A stretch of 64,000 nucleotides of DNA from Luscinia megarhynchos. Its lineage: Eukaryota; Chordata; Aves; Passeriformes; Turdidae. Made by a program: the position numbers and the translations under genes. The stretch lies in assembly GCA_034336665.1 (NCBI GenBank), contig CM067568.1, positions 40,280,770-40,344,769 on the forward strand, given 5' to 3'. This document shows, piece by piece, positions 13,401 through 26,000 of the stretch. How positions within the stretch are numbered: position 1 is the stretch's first letter; each line of letters begins with the position of its first letter. Under the pieces are notes generated by a model that was not told the DNA's origin, did no database searches, and worked only from the letters and a program-made list of their open reading frames with translations.

Positions 13401-15449
13401 CTTGATTTTAAGCAGTGTCAGTAATTTATACCTCTATAGAGTCTTGGGTTAACAGCAGACCACCTCTTTTCTCTGTAGTTTAGTGTATGACAATACAGGA
13501 TCAACTGCAATTGATAATCAAATCTGTAGACCAAAGACTCCACTGTGTAAATCAGTGTCATTCATTTCACTGAGCACGTACAGATGAAGATTTGGCTCTG
13601 AAAATATAAATCATTGCTTGACACAAATGCTGTTATCTTTGTTGTTTCTTCAAACCAATGATAAATTTGAAAAGCAAATAAGGTCTTTTTCCCATTCTGA
13701 TTAATTTCTACAGAAAATTTTCTACCAAAAACCCCAACTAGTTCTGTTGAAATTTGGAGAATGAGGGATGTCTCTTGACAAACGAAATATATTTTTGTTG
13801 TTAATTATTATTTTTTTACCTGACACAAATCTAAAACCTCATAAAAAAACTTGCAAAAATTCTAATTTGCTCATCACAATGTGGAGAAGTAGATTAATAG
13901 GAGGCTGAGTTTACAACACAAAATTGTATAGCCTAATAATATATTCTTTTCAGCACTTTTAATGGAAGCTCTTATTGAAACTAAATAATTGGATAGGACT
14001 GTTTTGGAATAAAATAACTGAACATTTTTAGGTCAATATTCAAATTTTTTCATGTATAGTCTGGGTAAATAGTTTCTCCTAGTAGTCAGGATAATTGCCA
14101 GCACATGTCACTTCTGAGTTATTCAACTGTCTTTTGCACGCAGAGCTGTAATAATTTTTCAGGGGCAACCTTGAAAAGTTTGGGTCTAATCTCAAATACA
14201 AGAATCAGAGTTGTACTCTATATTGCTATTGGTTTATGTAATCCTGTTTTTCAAGACAAATTTAAGCAAGAGGCAGAAAAAACACCTCCTGATAATGTTC
14301 CTATAAATCAGTCCCTTCAGCTTATTCATTCTTCACATTGCTCATTTCTGAACCCTGGCTTTTGACGTCACATTATCTAATTGGCACATACTTAATGATT
14401 GCATTGCGTGAGTGTGAAACTCGTGACTGTGTGCAGAGCTGTCTCTGTCCTGAAGGACTGCTGTGTCTGTGGCCACAGCGCAGGACCGAGTCTAGCCAGT
14501 GTGGGATCTGTGGGGCTGACAGCACATTCTGTGGGGTGCTGGCAGACAGCACAGCAGCCCTGTGCCCCCTGGCAGTGCCTGGGAAAGCCAGGCTGCCACT
14601 CCTGGGGCAGAATTCAGTGCACATGAGGAGACCAAGCAAGATACTGCCTCAAGTGCTCCCAGCCCTTGCCTTGTGCTCCCCAGCATCTGCTCCAGTGTGT
14701 CTGGCAGCTATGACAGAAGTAGGCTGGCTTTGCAGGGCTTGTGCCTGTCTCCTCTTTCTTTCCCTTCTTTTCCTTGGGCAGGAACTGCTCAACAACTTTG
14801 ACTTTCTTTTCTCTGCAGTGGGAGGAAGACTTACATTGGTTGGTTCCTGTTACTGCCGTCCGTAGGTCTCAGACAGACTGCTCAGTCTTTTTGCGCCTAA
14901 TATCTGAAACAGGCCACATGTCCCCAAAACATTATTAAGGGACTAAAACTGTATGGACAAAATACCACCTTTTTATTCCACTCTGTTTGGTGCCTAGCCT
15001 GACAGGATATGGGCCTAAAAGTGTGATAAATGGCATGTGTCCCTCATCCTTTTGTTTTAAGTGTCCAGGAGATGTTGGTGAATTATTGATGAAAATTTAT
15101 TTAGCATCTGCTGTGGGCCAGGTACAGGTTCAGGTTCTGCAAATCCAATTATTTGCATCTCTGTCAACACATGTCAGTCTTTATTTTTAACTCTTCTTGA
15201 TGCTTTGAGTTCAATGATGTATGTGTTTCTGCCAGTGTGACACAACCCTGAGCATTTCCTTTCTGTCCTAGTGTGAGGGGCCCACAGAGCTCCACTGATG
15301 CTTGTTAGTGCTATGCAATAGTGAAAAGAGAAGGAAATGCAGTTATATGTCAGTTATACAGTTAATATATGTTATAGATAAAAGAAAGCAGAGAAACAAA
15401 GATTTTAGGGATGTGATAATAGATAGGATAGTAAGAAACTTCTAAAGAT

Positions 15450-15535
15450 CCTAGGAGTAAAATCTTAGCTCCATTGACCTCAATAACAAAAATTATCTGA
15501 ATTCATTAGTTTTGGGATTTTACCCAAACAGTATG
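15450..15535. repeat. Ancient dispersed repeat (candidate)
   Basis: The segment contains CTCCATTGACCTCAATAAC followed by a second TTCATTAG-type unit and GGGATTTTACCC. This resembles, from memory, an old sauropsid dispersed repeat built around CCCATTGACTTCAATGGG units and an AGGATTT(C/T)ACCC end. I cannot name the family. The copy is degraded and its limits are approximate. Confidence 0.4.
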
Positions 15536-16130
15536 AAAGGACATAGGCAAAGTACTTGGGACTTGCATTTTCAAGTTCACTTTTTTTTGGAAAAGTCATA
15601 GTGATAAGTGTGAAGGGAATTCACTGTTTCAAAATGAGAGGTAGATCCCACCTTTCTGTAATATGTAATAACTTGGCCAAAAATGTTCAAATACCTGCAG
15701 CTGTTTTGACTGCTTTGGTGTCTTAACCTTCTGCTGTCTCTGAATTGCTTTTGGCTGTGTGCCTTCTCCCCAGCTGATGAGGGTGTTCTTGTCTGATTAG
15801 GAGAAAAGGTGTTCGACATGGTTGAATTACTCCTTTTTTGAGACTGTCCTTTGTCCATGATAATTTGCAAGTTCTGACTGCCCCTGTTCATTTGTTTCTT
15901 TCCCCCTTTCTTACATTTTCATCTCACTCTTGTGTTAATTTCCTTAAGATAAAGTGATTCTAGTGCTGAATTTGAGAACAAAATTTTGCCAGGAGAGCTG
16001 CTCAACTATTGAAACTGGTGCTGGCTATGAACTTGGCCAGTCTGTGGTTTGCTGTTGGGATCTTATCAGATATTTGTCCTGAGTAATATTGCATTTTTAG
16101 TCAGCAGCTGGATAGGGAACCTCTAAGAAG

Positions 16131-16152
16131 AGATGGTGATGATGATGGTGAT
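16131..16152 (+). repeat. Short GAT/GGT trinucleotide microsatellite
   Basis: About seven units of GAT interrupted by GGT. It is short, imperfect and has no coding context. Confidence 0.7.
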
Positions 16153-19100
16153 TCAGGAGACTGGTTTGAGTTACTTCATAAGTTTTCAAGAAATTTGGGA
16201 TAGTTTTGGGATAGTCCAGTTAATAATTCTAGACTTGTTGTGTTATGTGTGAGAAATATCTGAGGTCTAGATTATAGCTCACACCTTGTGAGCTCCAGAA
16301 CAGTCTTTTGAAGTTGACAGACTAATGAAATGTGAAGGTTTCCCTGAGGTGTAGGGCCTGTTATATTGCATTTGAGACAGCATGGACAGTAAAGATGCAG
16401 CTGAGACTGAGATCATATATCCCACCACTGGCTCCAATATTGGCTGGGAGCAGTGAGTGGGCACTTCGGGCATGGTTTCCAGTAGCAGTCACTGATTCTG
16501 TTTGGGTGTGTTTCTGGCCTTCAGCTTGAGACATACCTGACACTGTCCCCTGCCCATATCTCCCTCCCCCATCCCCAGTGTATGGAGCACCAGGAGTTGT
16601 CATTAAAGCCAAGACAGAACACAATGAATTGGTGTTAGAAATTGCCTGAGAGTAGGAATGTACCTGGCAGCAGCAGGTATGCTACATAGGAACTGTGTAA
16701 GTTATTTGCAAGAGAGGATCATTTTAAGAGTAAATCTGTGAGTAGAGGAGATAATAACATTGCTAATGAGTTTTATCATTATTCCAGTTGATTACTGTCC
16801 ATAATGAGGGGAAAACAAACCACTATATGGAAAATGCATCAGTCTGGTATGCACTGTCCTCTCTGTGTATTTCTACAGCGTCCTGCTTTATATTTTGGTT
16901 ATGTTCTTTGGGACAAGATCTCTTTTTATGTGTTATTTGTGCAATGCCTGGCTTATAGCTGTGTGCTGTGGTATGTCATAATAGGAAAGGTGGCTGAGTG
17001 TGCCCTACCACCATGAACACAGCCCAGTGTGTTCTGGCAGTACAGTGTGCTCAGTTCTTTTCTCTGCAATGGGATAAAGGCTCTGGGAGGGGGGAGACCT
17101 GAGCTGACAGGGCCCTTTCTTATCATACTGGTTTTTTTAGGCATTTGAGGTATTTAAGTGAGACATTTAGTTTCATTCTCATTGTCAGCACGTGCTGGCT
17201 GAGAGCTTGACTGTTGCTCTAACTTTATTTTTTTCTCCTTGCTGAGCTTACTCGTTCTCTTGGTCCTATTTTAAGGAAGTTGTGGCTTGCAGGGAATATC
17301 AGTCCCTCATACAGAGAGGCTTTCACAATACCAGTGACAGCTCCAAGTTGGCAGGCAGAAGGGAGAATTCTCTGCTATGACCTTCAAAATGACTGGCTGC
17401 AGTGGGTATGACATATTTCTCCCCTTCCAATGTCCACTTGCCTCCCTTCCATGATATTCCTTAACCTACTGAGGCTTGAGAGGTGAGAGCTGAGGCTGCT
17501 CCTTGCTGTGGGAGTCTCGGGAGAGCAGCACTGAGGCGGAACTGCTGAGCCTGAGCTGGGAGGGAAATGAAGACAGGGAGTTGAGTCTCAGCCTGCAGAG
17601 CAGGCACCACTGCTGCTGTTCGCTTGCTGGGAAGTAAATAAAGGAGAAAAACAAGGGCAGTTGCTCTATGAGAGAAGATGAGAGGGAAGGGACGGGTGGA
17701 AAAATATAGTATGGGCAGAGAAGGTGAAATTGAGCCAGGGTAGGAAGGCAGAGAAAAGGTGTAGAAAATAGGAATGACAGGGACCATCATCTCATTTTTG
17801 GGAGACAAGGACCAAGGAAATTTTCAAGAGCTTTTGCAATAGCTGTCAAATGTATTGTTGTCCCATTTATCCAGTAGCCATTTTCCTCTCCTATATTGCA
17901 AAGCTGCCCTTTTGATCCTGCATACCTGGGATAAATCCACACCAGCAGCTGCTTAAGAAGTCTTACCAACATAATCTGCCATGGCAGTATAGTATGTTCT
18001 GTAGAAAACTTAACAACTGTGAGAAGATGCAGTTATGGGAGTCCATAACTGAATCTCTGATTTGACTAAGTGGGAAAAGTGTGGCAATTTTGTATCATCA
18101 TGGTCAGCCTTTTCTTGATGGGCATTTTCTGGGAGGGTTCAGAGAATTCTATCTTATGCCAGCTCCTGCCTTTAGTCCTTGTATTATGACCATTTGCCCT
18201 ACAGACAAGAAGTACATTTTCCTTACTACTGGGCTGTGCAGCTAAGAAATGGTCAGCTAAAAGCATTCTCATCTTGTGCATCTTGTAGCAGAAAAAGGGC
18301 AGATCAAGGCACATGGGTCAGCTATTTTGTGTGATAACCCCAAGAAAAGGAGCATGAATTTTCTCACCTATCATGTGCTAGACAACTAGCTTTGTATTTC
18401 TATGTGTGAGGCTCAGCTGGATGTGTTTAACCTTTATGTTCCTTTTTTTGGATGAACAGCTACTTATGTTCTGATTCTCACTTCCCCACTGCTGCACTTG
18501 TGAGAAGGATTATCATATCTTAAACCGTTGACTGATGAATTCTATTTCTTCATAAATATGAATTGGAGAATAAGTTCACACATCCAATGTCATTTCTACA
18601 GGTTAAATCCCAAAGACTGTTGTGGTAATTCAAAGTGTTGGACAGAGTGCCACAAATTGTAGTAGTTTCAAGAAAATGGACATTTTTGGTAGATTAGTCA
18701 TTAATGAGGACTTTGGCACTCTTGAAATGTGTTCCCAGTTTCTCCACAGACTTGCTGTCAGATCTCAGACTAGAAGTAGTCAGTGACTTTGGCTACTAAG
18801 TTTGGGCTTGATCTTTGTTTCCTACATGGCTTTAATTCTTCTTTTTAATACATTGAGAATGTGGTGAAAATTGAGTTCCAGCTGTCTTATATCGGACAGC
18901 TCTAAAAGAAAGCATCTAAAGTAAGCAATACATGGGAAAAATTGAATTGATTGAAGGTGCTCTGTGCTTGATTTTCTTATCTGTTTGGTGATAGGAATGA
19001 CTCTTCAGCTGAATTAATTGTTTTTCAGATGTTTTAAGAAGAGTAGGTAGATGGGCATAGACATAGCTGGTGTTAGACCTGGGCACATTGTTTAGTGTGA

Positions 19101-22100
19101 GAAGAAATTTGGATGTGGCTTGTGGAGGACAGAATAGGCTTAACTCTTGCAAGATAGCAGTGAAAACTTCAAAATATTGTCAAAGAGTGGAAAAAAAGCA
19201 CAGATTTGCTTTATATATAAAAGTCGAGAAAGTGAAAAATATTGTGTCTAAAAAAATTCAAGCAGTACCATGTCTTCCCCCAACAGAAAGGGACATGTGC
19301 AAACTAGTGCCTGGTAGGTGATGGGGACTAGGTTTGGTTCCTGTTAGAGTGAATCTGTAACTCAAGACCCTTCTACATGTGCATGTCTGTTTTCTCACTC
19401 ATTTGGGATGACAGAAAAAAAGTACATGTGAGTAAGTCTGTGTTTCTTTGCTCTCTGTGATAATTGCAAATTACAATATTAATTGTTTTTTCAGTTAGGT
19501 GTCTCACCCTGATAAAAAAGCGTGTCTGCTGGGGACATTTCAGGCCTGTATTTTCTATCTGTGTGATTCTAAGGGCAGCAACAGTACTCAATGATACAGT
19601 GAAAATTGGGTTAACAGTTTTCAAAGCATGTATTATTTTTGTCTTTTGTTTCTTGTCAAATTTTTTATGATGTACAAGTTTCACTTTGGCTTTTTTTGTA
19701 AGATGAACTTTGATTAGGTAATGGTGACTTCAGCTCTGAGGTAGTTTTGTCCGGATTTCAGCTGCTGACTTAATTGTGTTGTCTTCTGTCAGTATCACGT
19801 GGTTACTTCTCTCATCCACCTCAATACTGAGACATGCTGAAGAGCTAAGAACACAGTTACCAAATTTAACAAAAGAATACTGACTTAGTGAACAGGCATA
19901 GAATAATAGCAGAGTAGCAGCTTGCAAGAAGGGATGAGAACAAGTGAGCAAAAAGTGGATTTCAGAAAAAAATAGTTCTCTTTGTAATAGAGGAGTACTT
20001 TTAAAATGGGATCAATTATCTGATTTTTTTTTTAAATTATATTTTATTTTAGTTACTGGCACTGCTGCTGTGGGTCAAACTCTCAGTGAGTAAGGGGGGA
20101 GCAGGAGGGTAGAGTCTATGCTTCTCTGAGTGACTTGCTAAGCCTCTTTAGAGCATTTGTTCCTTTCCTCATGATCATTAATGGATTCACTGTTTTGACA
20201 GGGAGATAAGTGTCCAGACGTTTCTCTAGCCAGTTATTCCTTTTTCATCTGGAAAAAAGTGCTTTATTAAAAGACAGTTTCTGGTGTAGGGGGAGGCCTG
20301 GGAGAAGTAACAGACCAAAACTTTTGCAGGGGATGCAAAGTGAAGAGTGGAGGGTGAGAAAGGCATTGTGACTTAGCAGATGCACCAATTAGATTTTCTT
20401 TGCTAAGAAAGCCAACCTCTGGTAACTGCCCCGTATTTTTATGAGAATGGACTTGCTTTTCATGACTTGCTTGTCAGATAAAATGAATGTGTATGTGTAT
20501 GTGGGGAGAGGCTGAAATTAATTACTGTCAGTAAATGAAACATATGGAAGCTTGTCTTGATGTTACACTGGCTGTGAATTAGTGCAGAAAACACAGTGGA
20601 AAAGCAAACAGTGGAACACTGTATTTGGATCAGAACTCAATGTGTACTGGATTCTTAATGTTCCCCACACCCAAACCTACTTTCTTGAGTATATTGAAGA
20701 TCTCTTAATTACACTTGTATTTCTTCTGTGCTTCTCTTGGGATTCATAGGCTAGGGTATCACAGTCCAGGTCATCATTGCTGTTTCCACTGGCAGTTTCC
20801 CAGCTGGGTGAGAGATGCCCCAACATAAATGACTTGATAGAGAATTTGAGGTACATGCTCAGCTTCACAGCTGTGCAGAAAATAAAAATTCCCAGCAATG
20901 TTGATGGCATTATTATTGTAGCATACACTTACTGAAACCTTTTCTGTCTCAAAACCCTGTCTCAAAAGGGAGCAGGAGTTAAATACAGAACAATAAAAGC
21001 TTAGCTTCCTGTTGTTCGAGCCAATGTGTGAACTGCTGCTGATTTCAGGGAAGTAGAAGGGATACTAACGGGGTAAAGATTATTAGAGTTAATTTCTGAG
21101 AGCTGCTTGGCAGCCATGGGTCACCTGAAATCCTTGTCAGTAAAACTGTGGGCTTGAATGTTGCACCTGGAGCGATTGTTTGTCCCAGTTAGGAAGGAGC
21201 TTAACTTATATAAGCCTGCCGAGATCTTGAGTAAACATTGTGCACTGGCAGGTCTTAGTAAAATTTCCTTAACAGCTGCATTTTGTCCCCAATGAGCAGA
21301 ATTAATGTCTCTATTAAACTGTAGTTATTGTCATTAAGTGTTGCTGGCTTATATCAATTCCTTGTGGAATCTAGTAGGTAAACATACTTCCTTGGGGAAG
21401 CATGTCCCAGTTAAGTGGATTACAGAGCAAGTTATATCCAGTCTAATGCAGCAGTGAACCTGAAGCGGCTTCTGCTGATGCATTTGCAGGGTTTCAGAAT
21501 CATGTCTTCTGAACTGAAAAGTCATGAGCTACACTGATCCAGTGGGGATTGTTTTAGTCAAAAGTGTCAGCAGTTGTAAAACAGGCACAGAAGTAAACTT
21601 GGATATATGGATTGTTAAAACAATCCAAGGAAATTTTGATGGATCTCTTGGATTTTGGGTAACCTAAGGTCAGACACTATTCTGATAATATATTTTGACC
21701 TTTCTGAATTCAGAGCTTTGCTGTTACTGAGTCTTGAAAAATGCATCTGCCAGAAGTCAAGGGTGAAACCAACTTCTACGTTCAACATCTGATGAAGTAT
21801 TGGAAGCAATAAGTCTTCATATAATTGCTTTCAGCCTGGATGTAAAACTGAGCTCTTTGTCTTAAATATCACATCTTATTAGTGATTACTAGCTTTTTTG
21901 TCTTGGTCATTTCTGCACCTTTACCACTTCCCTGTCTCAGTGCTTCTCTCTCTGCCCGTGTTCTCCACTCCATGCAGAACCCTTCTCTGCCATGCTCTGA
22001 ATTCTTGCATATTGTAGTTGATCAGCTGCCATCTCTCAAAGTAGGTGGAAAAGGTTGCATTCTGTGATATTGAAGCATTACATCCATTTCAAAATGCCTC

Positions 22101-22184
22101 AGAATACACCAGAGTAGATGGAATTGTAGAAGACATGCTATCCTAGTACATGCACCCCTAATGTCAGTGCTAGATGGAGCAGGA

Positions 22185-22229
22185 TGCACTATTCACAGGT
22201 ACCTGAATAGCTAACTGCACTATTCACAG
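22185..22229 (+). repeat. Spaced direct duplication of a 14-mer
   Basis: TGCACTATTCACAG occurs at 22185-22198 and again at 22216-22229, 31 bases apart, with a CAGGTACCTG palindrome between. It is a small local duplication with no known role. Confidence 0.8.
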
Positions 22230-22564
22230 CTACTGCTCAGTGGTGCCTGGGCTCTAAGAGCTAAACAGTCCTCATCAAGTGCTCGCAGGATGATCCTGCA
22301 ATCACACTTCACCATCTTCCTTCTTTTACAAAGAGATTTTTGGGCAAAAGGGAGGGAGTGGAAAGTTCCTCAAAACACTCCCTGTCTCATGGCTTTATGT
22401 TGGCTTTGCTTCTGATCATGTGGAGGAAATTATTCCTGGACCTCTGAAACACACAAGATTCTGCTATGGGAAAATGTAAGGGAGGTGTGGGTGTCATGTG
22501 GAAGATGTGGAGGAGAGAAGGTGAGCTTCCTCAAAGCGACAGAACTGGACACATTTCTTGGATT

Positions 22565-22590
22565 GGGATCCCGGGTGCGGGGCATTAGGG
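22565..22590 (+). other. G-quadruplex motif next to the LTR
   Basis: Four G runs (22565-22567, 22573-22575, 22579-22582, 22588-22590) with loops of 5, 3 and 5 bases. The segment contains two CpGs in a CpG-poor region and lies just past the 3' side of the minus-strand LTR remnant. It could be part of the element or flanking DNA. Confidence 0.6.
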
Positions 22591-22639
22591 TTGTAAAGTG
22601 GAAGGAAGGAGGAGGCTGGTTGTGCAGGTTTACAGATCT

Positions 22640-23050
22640 TATGTTTAGAATGATATTCAATTTAGTACGCCCACTGAAAAGACCACAAACCCCCTGAATG
22701 GGAGGCAGAAAAAGCAGAGACCATGGGCCAAGATAAGAATAATTTACTGAAAACAGCAATGAGATAAGAAAATGAACATAAACAGCAACAATATTAATAA
22801 CAGAAGTATACAAAAAAGAGAGTGACACACAAAAATGCTCACCGAGCCAATGAACAATAGTAGACAGATTCCTCACTGGAAAAAATCACATCCTTCCTCT
22901 CCAAAGCCAGAGAGTCCTCCACTTCTGTCCCTGGTAATTGGTGTGAGGTAGTAAAGAGTAAATTCCTAGCCATGCACACCCAGCTCTTGGTTCCACCTCC
23001 TCCCACCTACTGCAAAAATAGCTCTCCTGGATGGAACCTGAACAGATGCC
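22640..23050 (-). mobile_element. Solitary ERVL-like LTR remnant
   Basis: Read on the minus strand, 22950 down to 22680 has the character of an avian ERVL-class LTR. A T-rich stretch with TTATTAATATTGTTGCTG leads into a Pol II-type end region containing CAGTAAATTATTCTTATC, then a GGCCCATGG-type string, then pyrimidine-rich sequence. No gag, pol or env reading frames flank it on either side, so it appears to be a solo LTR or a fragment. Clear TG...CA ends and a target-site duplication were not found, so both limits are approximate. A 148-codon ORF across 22430-22876 falls mostly inside and is a by-product. Assignment to ERVL rests on remembered similarity of the polyadenylation region. Confidence 0.6.
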
Positions 23051-26000
23051 TCTTAGTAAACCATTATTAGGAACCTAAGTATTAAAGAAATTAGATTAAG
23101 AGATGTTCCCTTTTGAAAACAAGCCACTCAGACTTGGTCTTTCAGTATAATTTGTGCCATCCATGACAGGGAGACCTGGCTTCAGCAGGTGTTTTTTCAT
23201 GTCACTGCTGCCTCTGCACACCAGTCATCTGGATGAGATGGCAAGGCTGCTCTGGATGTGTGGAGTGGGGGCACCGATGATTCATCTCCCATGGTGCAGA
23301 GGGAATGGTAGTTTTTGTCATTTAAGCATGTTACCTTTGAGGGGAAAGTTCCTTCTACACGACAGTGTTTAAAATGGCAAGCTCTGAGGGAGATTTTGTA
23401 TTTATCCTCAAGTATAGAGGGAGTATTGTAGGTGGCAATAAAAATCACTAAACAGGATCAGGTAGTTACTTATCACCTGGTTACCAGTTCTGCTGCAGCT
23501 AGAGGAAGAGCTGCTTCCCTACTCTGTGACCCAAGCTTCTGCATCTCTGCAATGGACATAATAGTACTGGCTGGCCTACCACAGGAGGTGGAAGACTATA
23601 TACCAGATTTTGAAGGAAATAAGTGTGAAATACTGTGACTTGTCTGGAAATACTCCATTTGATTCAAGACACACAACATCGAGCTGCATATCTTTAGATG
23701 ATGACTGCTCAGAAATTAAATGGAGTGTGATACACTGCTGTGAGATGATAAATGCCATGAATTCCTGGGTAGGTGAGGACAGGTGTATGAAAGTGGGATA
23801 AAGTTGTTGATAAAAGTTATATTATGTCTGGAAGTCTTCATGGGGAGGTTATTGGATGAGTATGAGTGAATATATTTATCTTTAGCTGGAGCTAAAGAAG
23901 GAGCTCTCCCACTTAAAGGAAGCTAAACCACAACCTATTCTAGAATAAACTGGTGAATAACAGTTCCTGATGCCCTTGAAAGTAGTATGGGAAGGGACCA
24001 CTCCTGCTCTGTTGGAATTCCTTACTGTCCCAGATGCTGCCTCATGTAATTTCTTCCTCAAAGTCCCAGTCCCTCTGGGAAAGCAGTGGTTATGCAGCAT
24101 TGGTTTTGGCTCATCCCATAGTATGAATCCATTCTCATACTGTCCTGTGTGGCAGGACTTATAAACATCTTCATAAAATACCTTTTCTAGAGTCTTTACT
24201 ATCTTTTCCTACATTCTTTCTGCATTAGCAAAGTTTAGTTTGGTAATCATGTCCATGTTACATCAAAGATGCAGAAGTTTATTAACAATGCTTGCTGGTT
24301 TTTGATGGTTTGTTTGATTTATGGGTTCTGCATATTTCTTCTGCCTTAGAATTTCCGATAAATTGAACTATATGCTTAATTAACTTAAAACTCAATATTC
24401 CAAATAAACCTTAAAGACAGAAATATAAATGTACATAGATGGTAGTGAAAACTTGAGTGGTTCTACACAGAATGTACTTTTTGAGATGATGCACTTTGGG
24501 GAAAAACTACAAAATTTTTTGTTCTTTAAGGCCTGCAATGGGAAGTGCAGGATGGACAGTGTCTGTAACTTGATCTGAATACACTTTGAGCATCCCAAGT
24601 GCTTGAGTCTCAAGCTTAGCTCAGTGTAAATCCAAAAATCCTTTTTCTCTGCAAAGAGCTTGAGCCAGACTTCCCCTGGAGGAGGGATATTCTGGATGCA
24701 ATGCTTTAATACTTTCTTTTCTAGTAGGAGACCTGAGGTAGGGAACTGACATAAGGAAAGGGGTGTTAGTGATACTTTCCTTAATCTCCTGAAAGCATTG
24801 CTTAAGGTTTCCTTTCACTCTTGGAATGACATGCATTCCTCTCTTTTCTTAATCACTTCAGCAGTTCCTGAGGAGCAAATTGCTCAGGTACTGTATCTCT
24901 TTTTGAAATGTTTGCAAACAAACCCCAAATCATATGAGCATCTTGTAGTTTCATGATTTGTTGTTCTTTTTCAGCTGATTGTTGTCTGAATTCAGAAGAG
25001 TTTTCTGGGCACTTGGCCTGACTCAGTTTTGCATCCAAATTGGGTGAAATTCTTAGCTGCTTTGTTCTGGTGTGAAACTTGGCTGGTGCAGCAGAGTTTT
25101 GCTGTGAGTGCTGGAGCCCATGTTGTGTTTTGACTGTAAGGAATTAGTCTGATTAAGCTGATTCTTTATTCACACAAACACACAAAATTGCCACAGCTCC
25201 TACCAATCAATTACTAGTTTGTGTGTCTGCCCATTACCACTGTGCAGCGTGTGAGCAGTACAGACTTTGTTCTTTCATCCCTTGTGTGCCACTGCCTACA
25301 GCAGTGCCCCACTCTGCAGCTTCTGTCACTGCTCTATCCAGATAGAACTGACAGTGCAAGCTCTTTGACAAGGCAAAGTGGAGTTTCTTTCTTCTTCTCT
25401 GATTTCTTTTCATGCATGTTCTCCCTCTAGTGTGTGCATAAAACAACAGCACATCCTTGCCATCATGCTATTAATTCTTTAGTAGCCACTGGTTTGACCC
25501 AGCAAACTCTTCATCTTGGAGGCTGTGACACCCCTCTCAAACGTTGAGTGGACAGCAGTGCCAAATTCTTAGGGTGTGTTTGAAAGTGAATAGAGCTTTG
25601 AAATACAGCAGCAGAAGCTTTCTGCGTTCCAAGCAACGTTTCACCTCCCTTCCTCCCCACAGCAAGCAAATTGTATTGACAGACAAAAGCGGGATTATGG
25701 TGAGGAGATTTGCAAGACAACAGGATTATGGAAGCTAAAACAAGCAAACATTGTGATTATGTTAGGGGGTGGGCAGGATGGAGTTGCAGGACGAAGGGGG
25801 CAACACAGAGCAGTAACTCAGGCTGTGGTGTTGGTCTGCCACAGGGGTGGTGAGACAGCAGGGAAGAGGATTTAATGTCCTTTAGGACAAAAGCAAGCAA
25901 AATAATTTCTCCCTGTAAAGTCCAGTGGATGGAAAAGTAGTACATTTGCATTACACTTGTCAATTTTTGCCTTTCAGGAGTCTGGGGACAAAGAAATAGA

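Larger units (their letters stand above)
9614..22639. other. Unique non-coding stretch, no gene recognised
   Basis: No exon with a coherent frame is recognised over this 13 kb. It holds a T-rich block (10394-10438), a GC-richer segment with overlapping ORFs (14338-14865), a possible ancient dispersed repeat (15450-15535), a short GAT-type microsatellite (16131-16152), a purine-rich tract (about 17540-17790), a candidate conserved segment (21000-21350) and a spaced duplication of a 14-mer (22185-22229). The rest is ordinary AT-rich DNA in which I see nothing. Confidence 0.7.

Noticed and set aside
14338..14865. 175-codon plus-strand ORF as an exon
   Set aside because: Several frames are open at once because the segment is GC-richer, and no domain or matching donor site is seen.
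22430..22876. 148-codon minus-strand ORF
   Set aside because: Most of it runs through the LTR remnant, and it has no retroviral or host domain.
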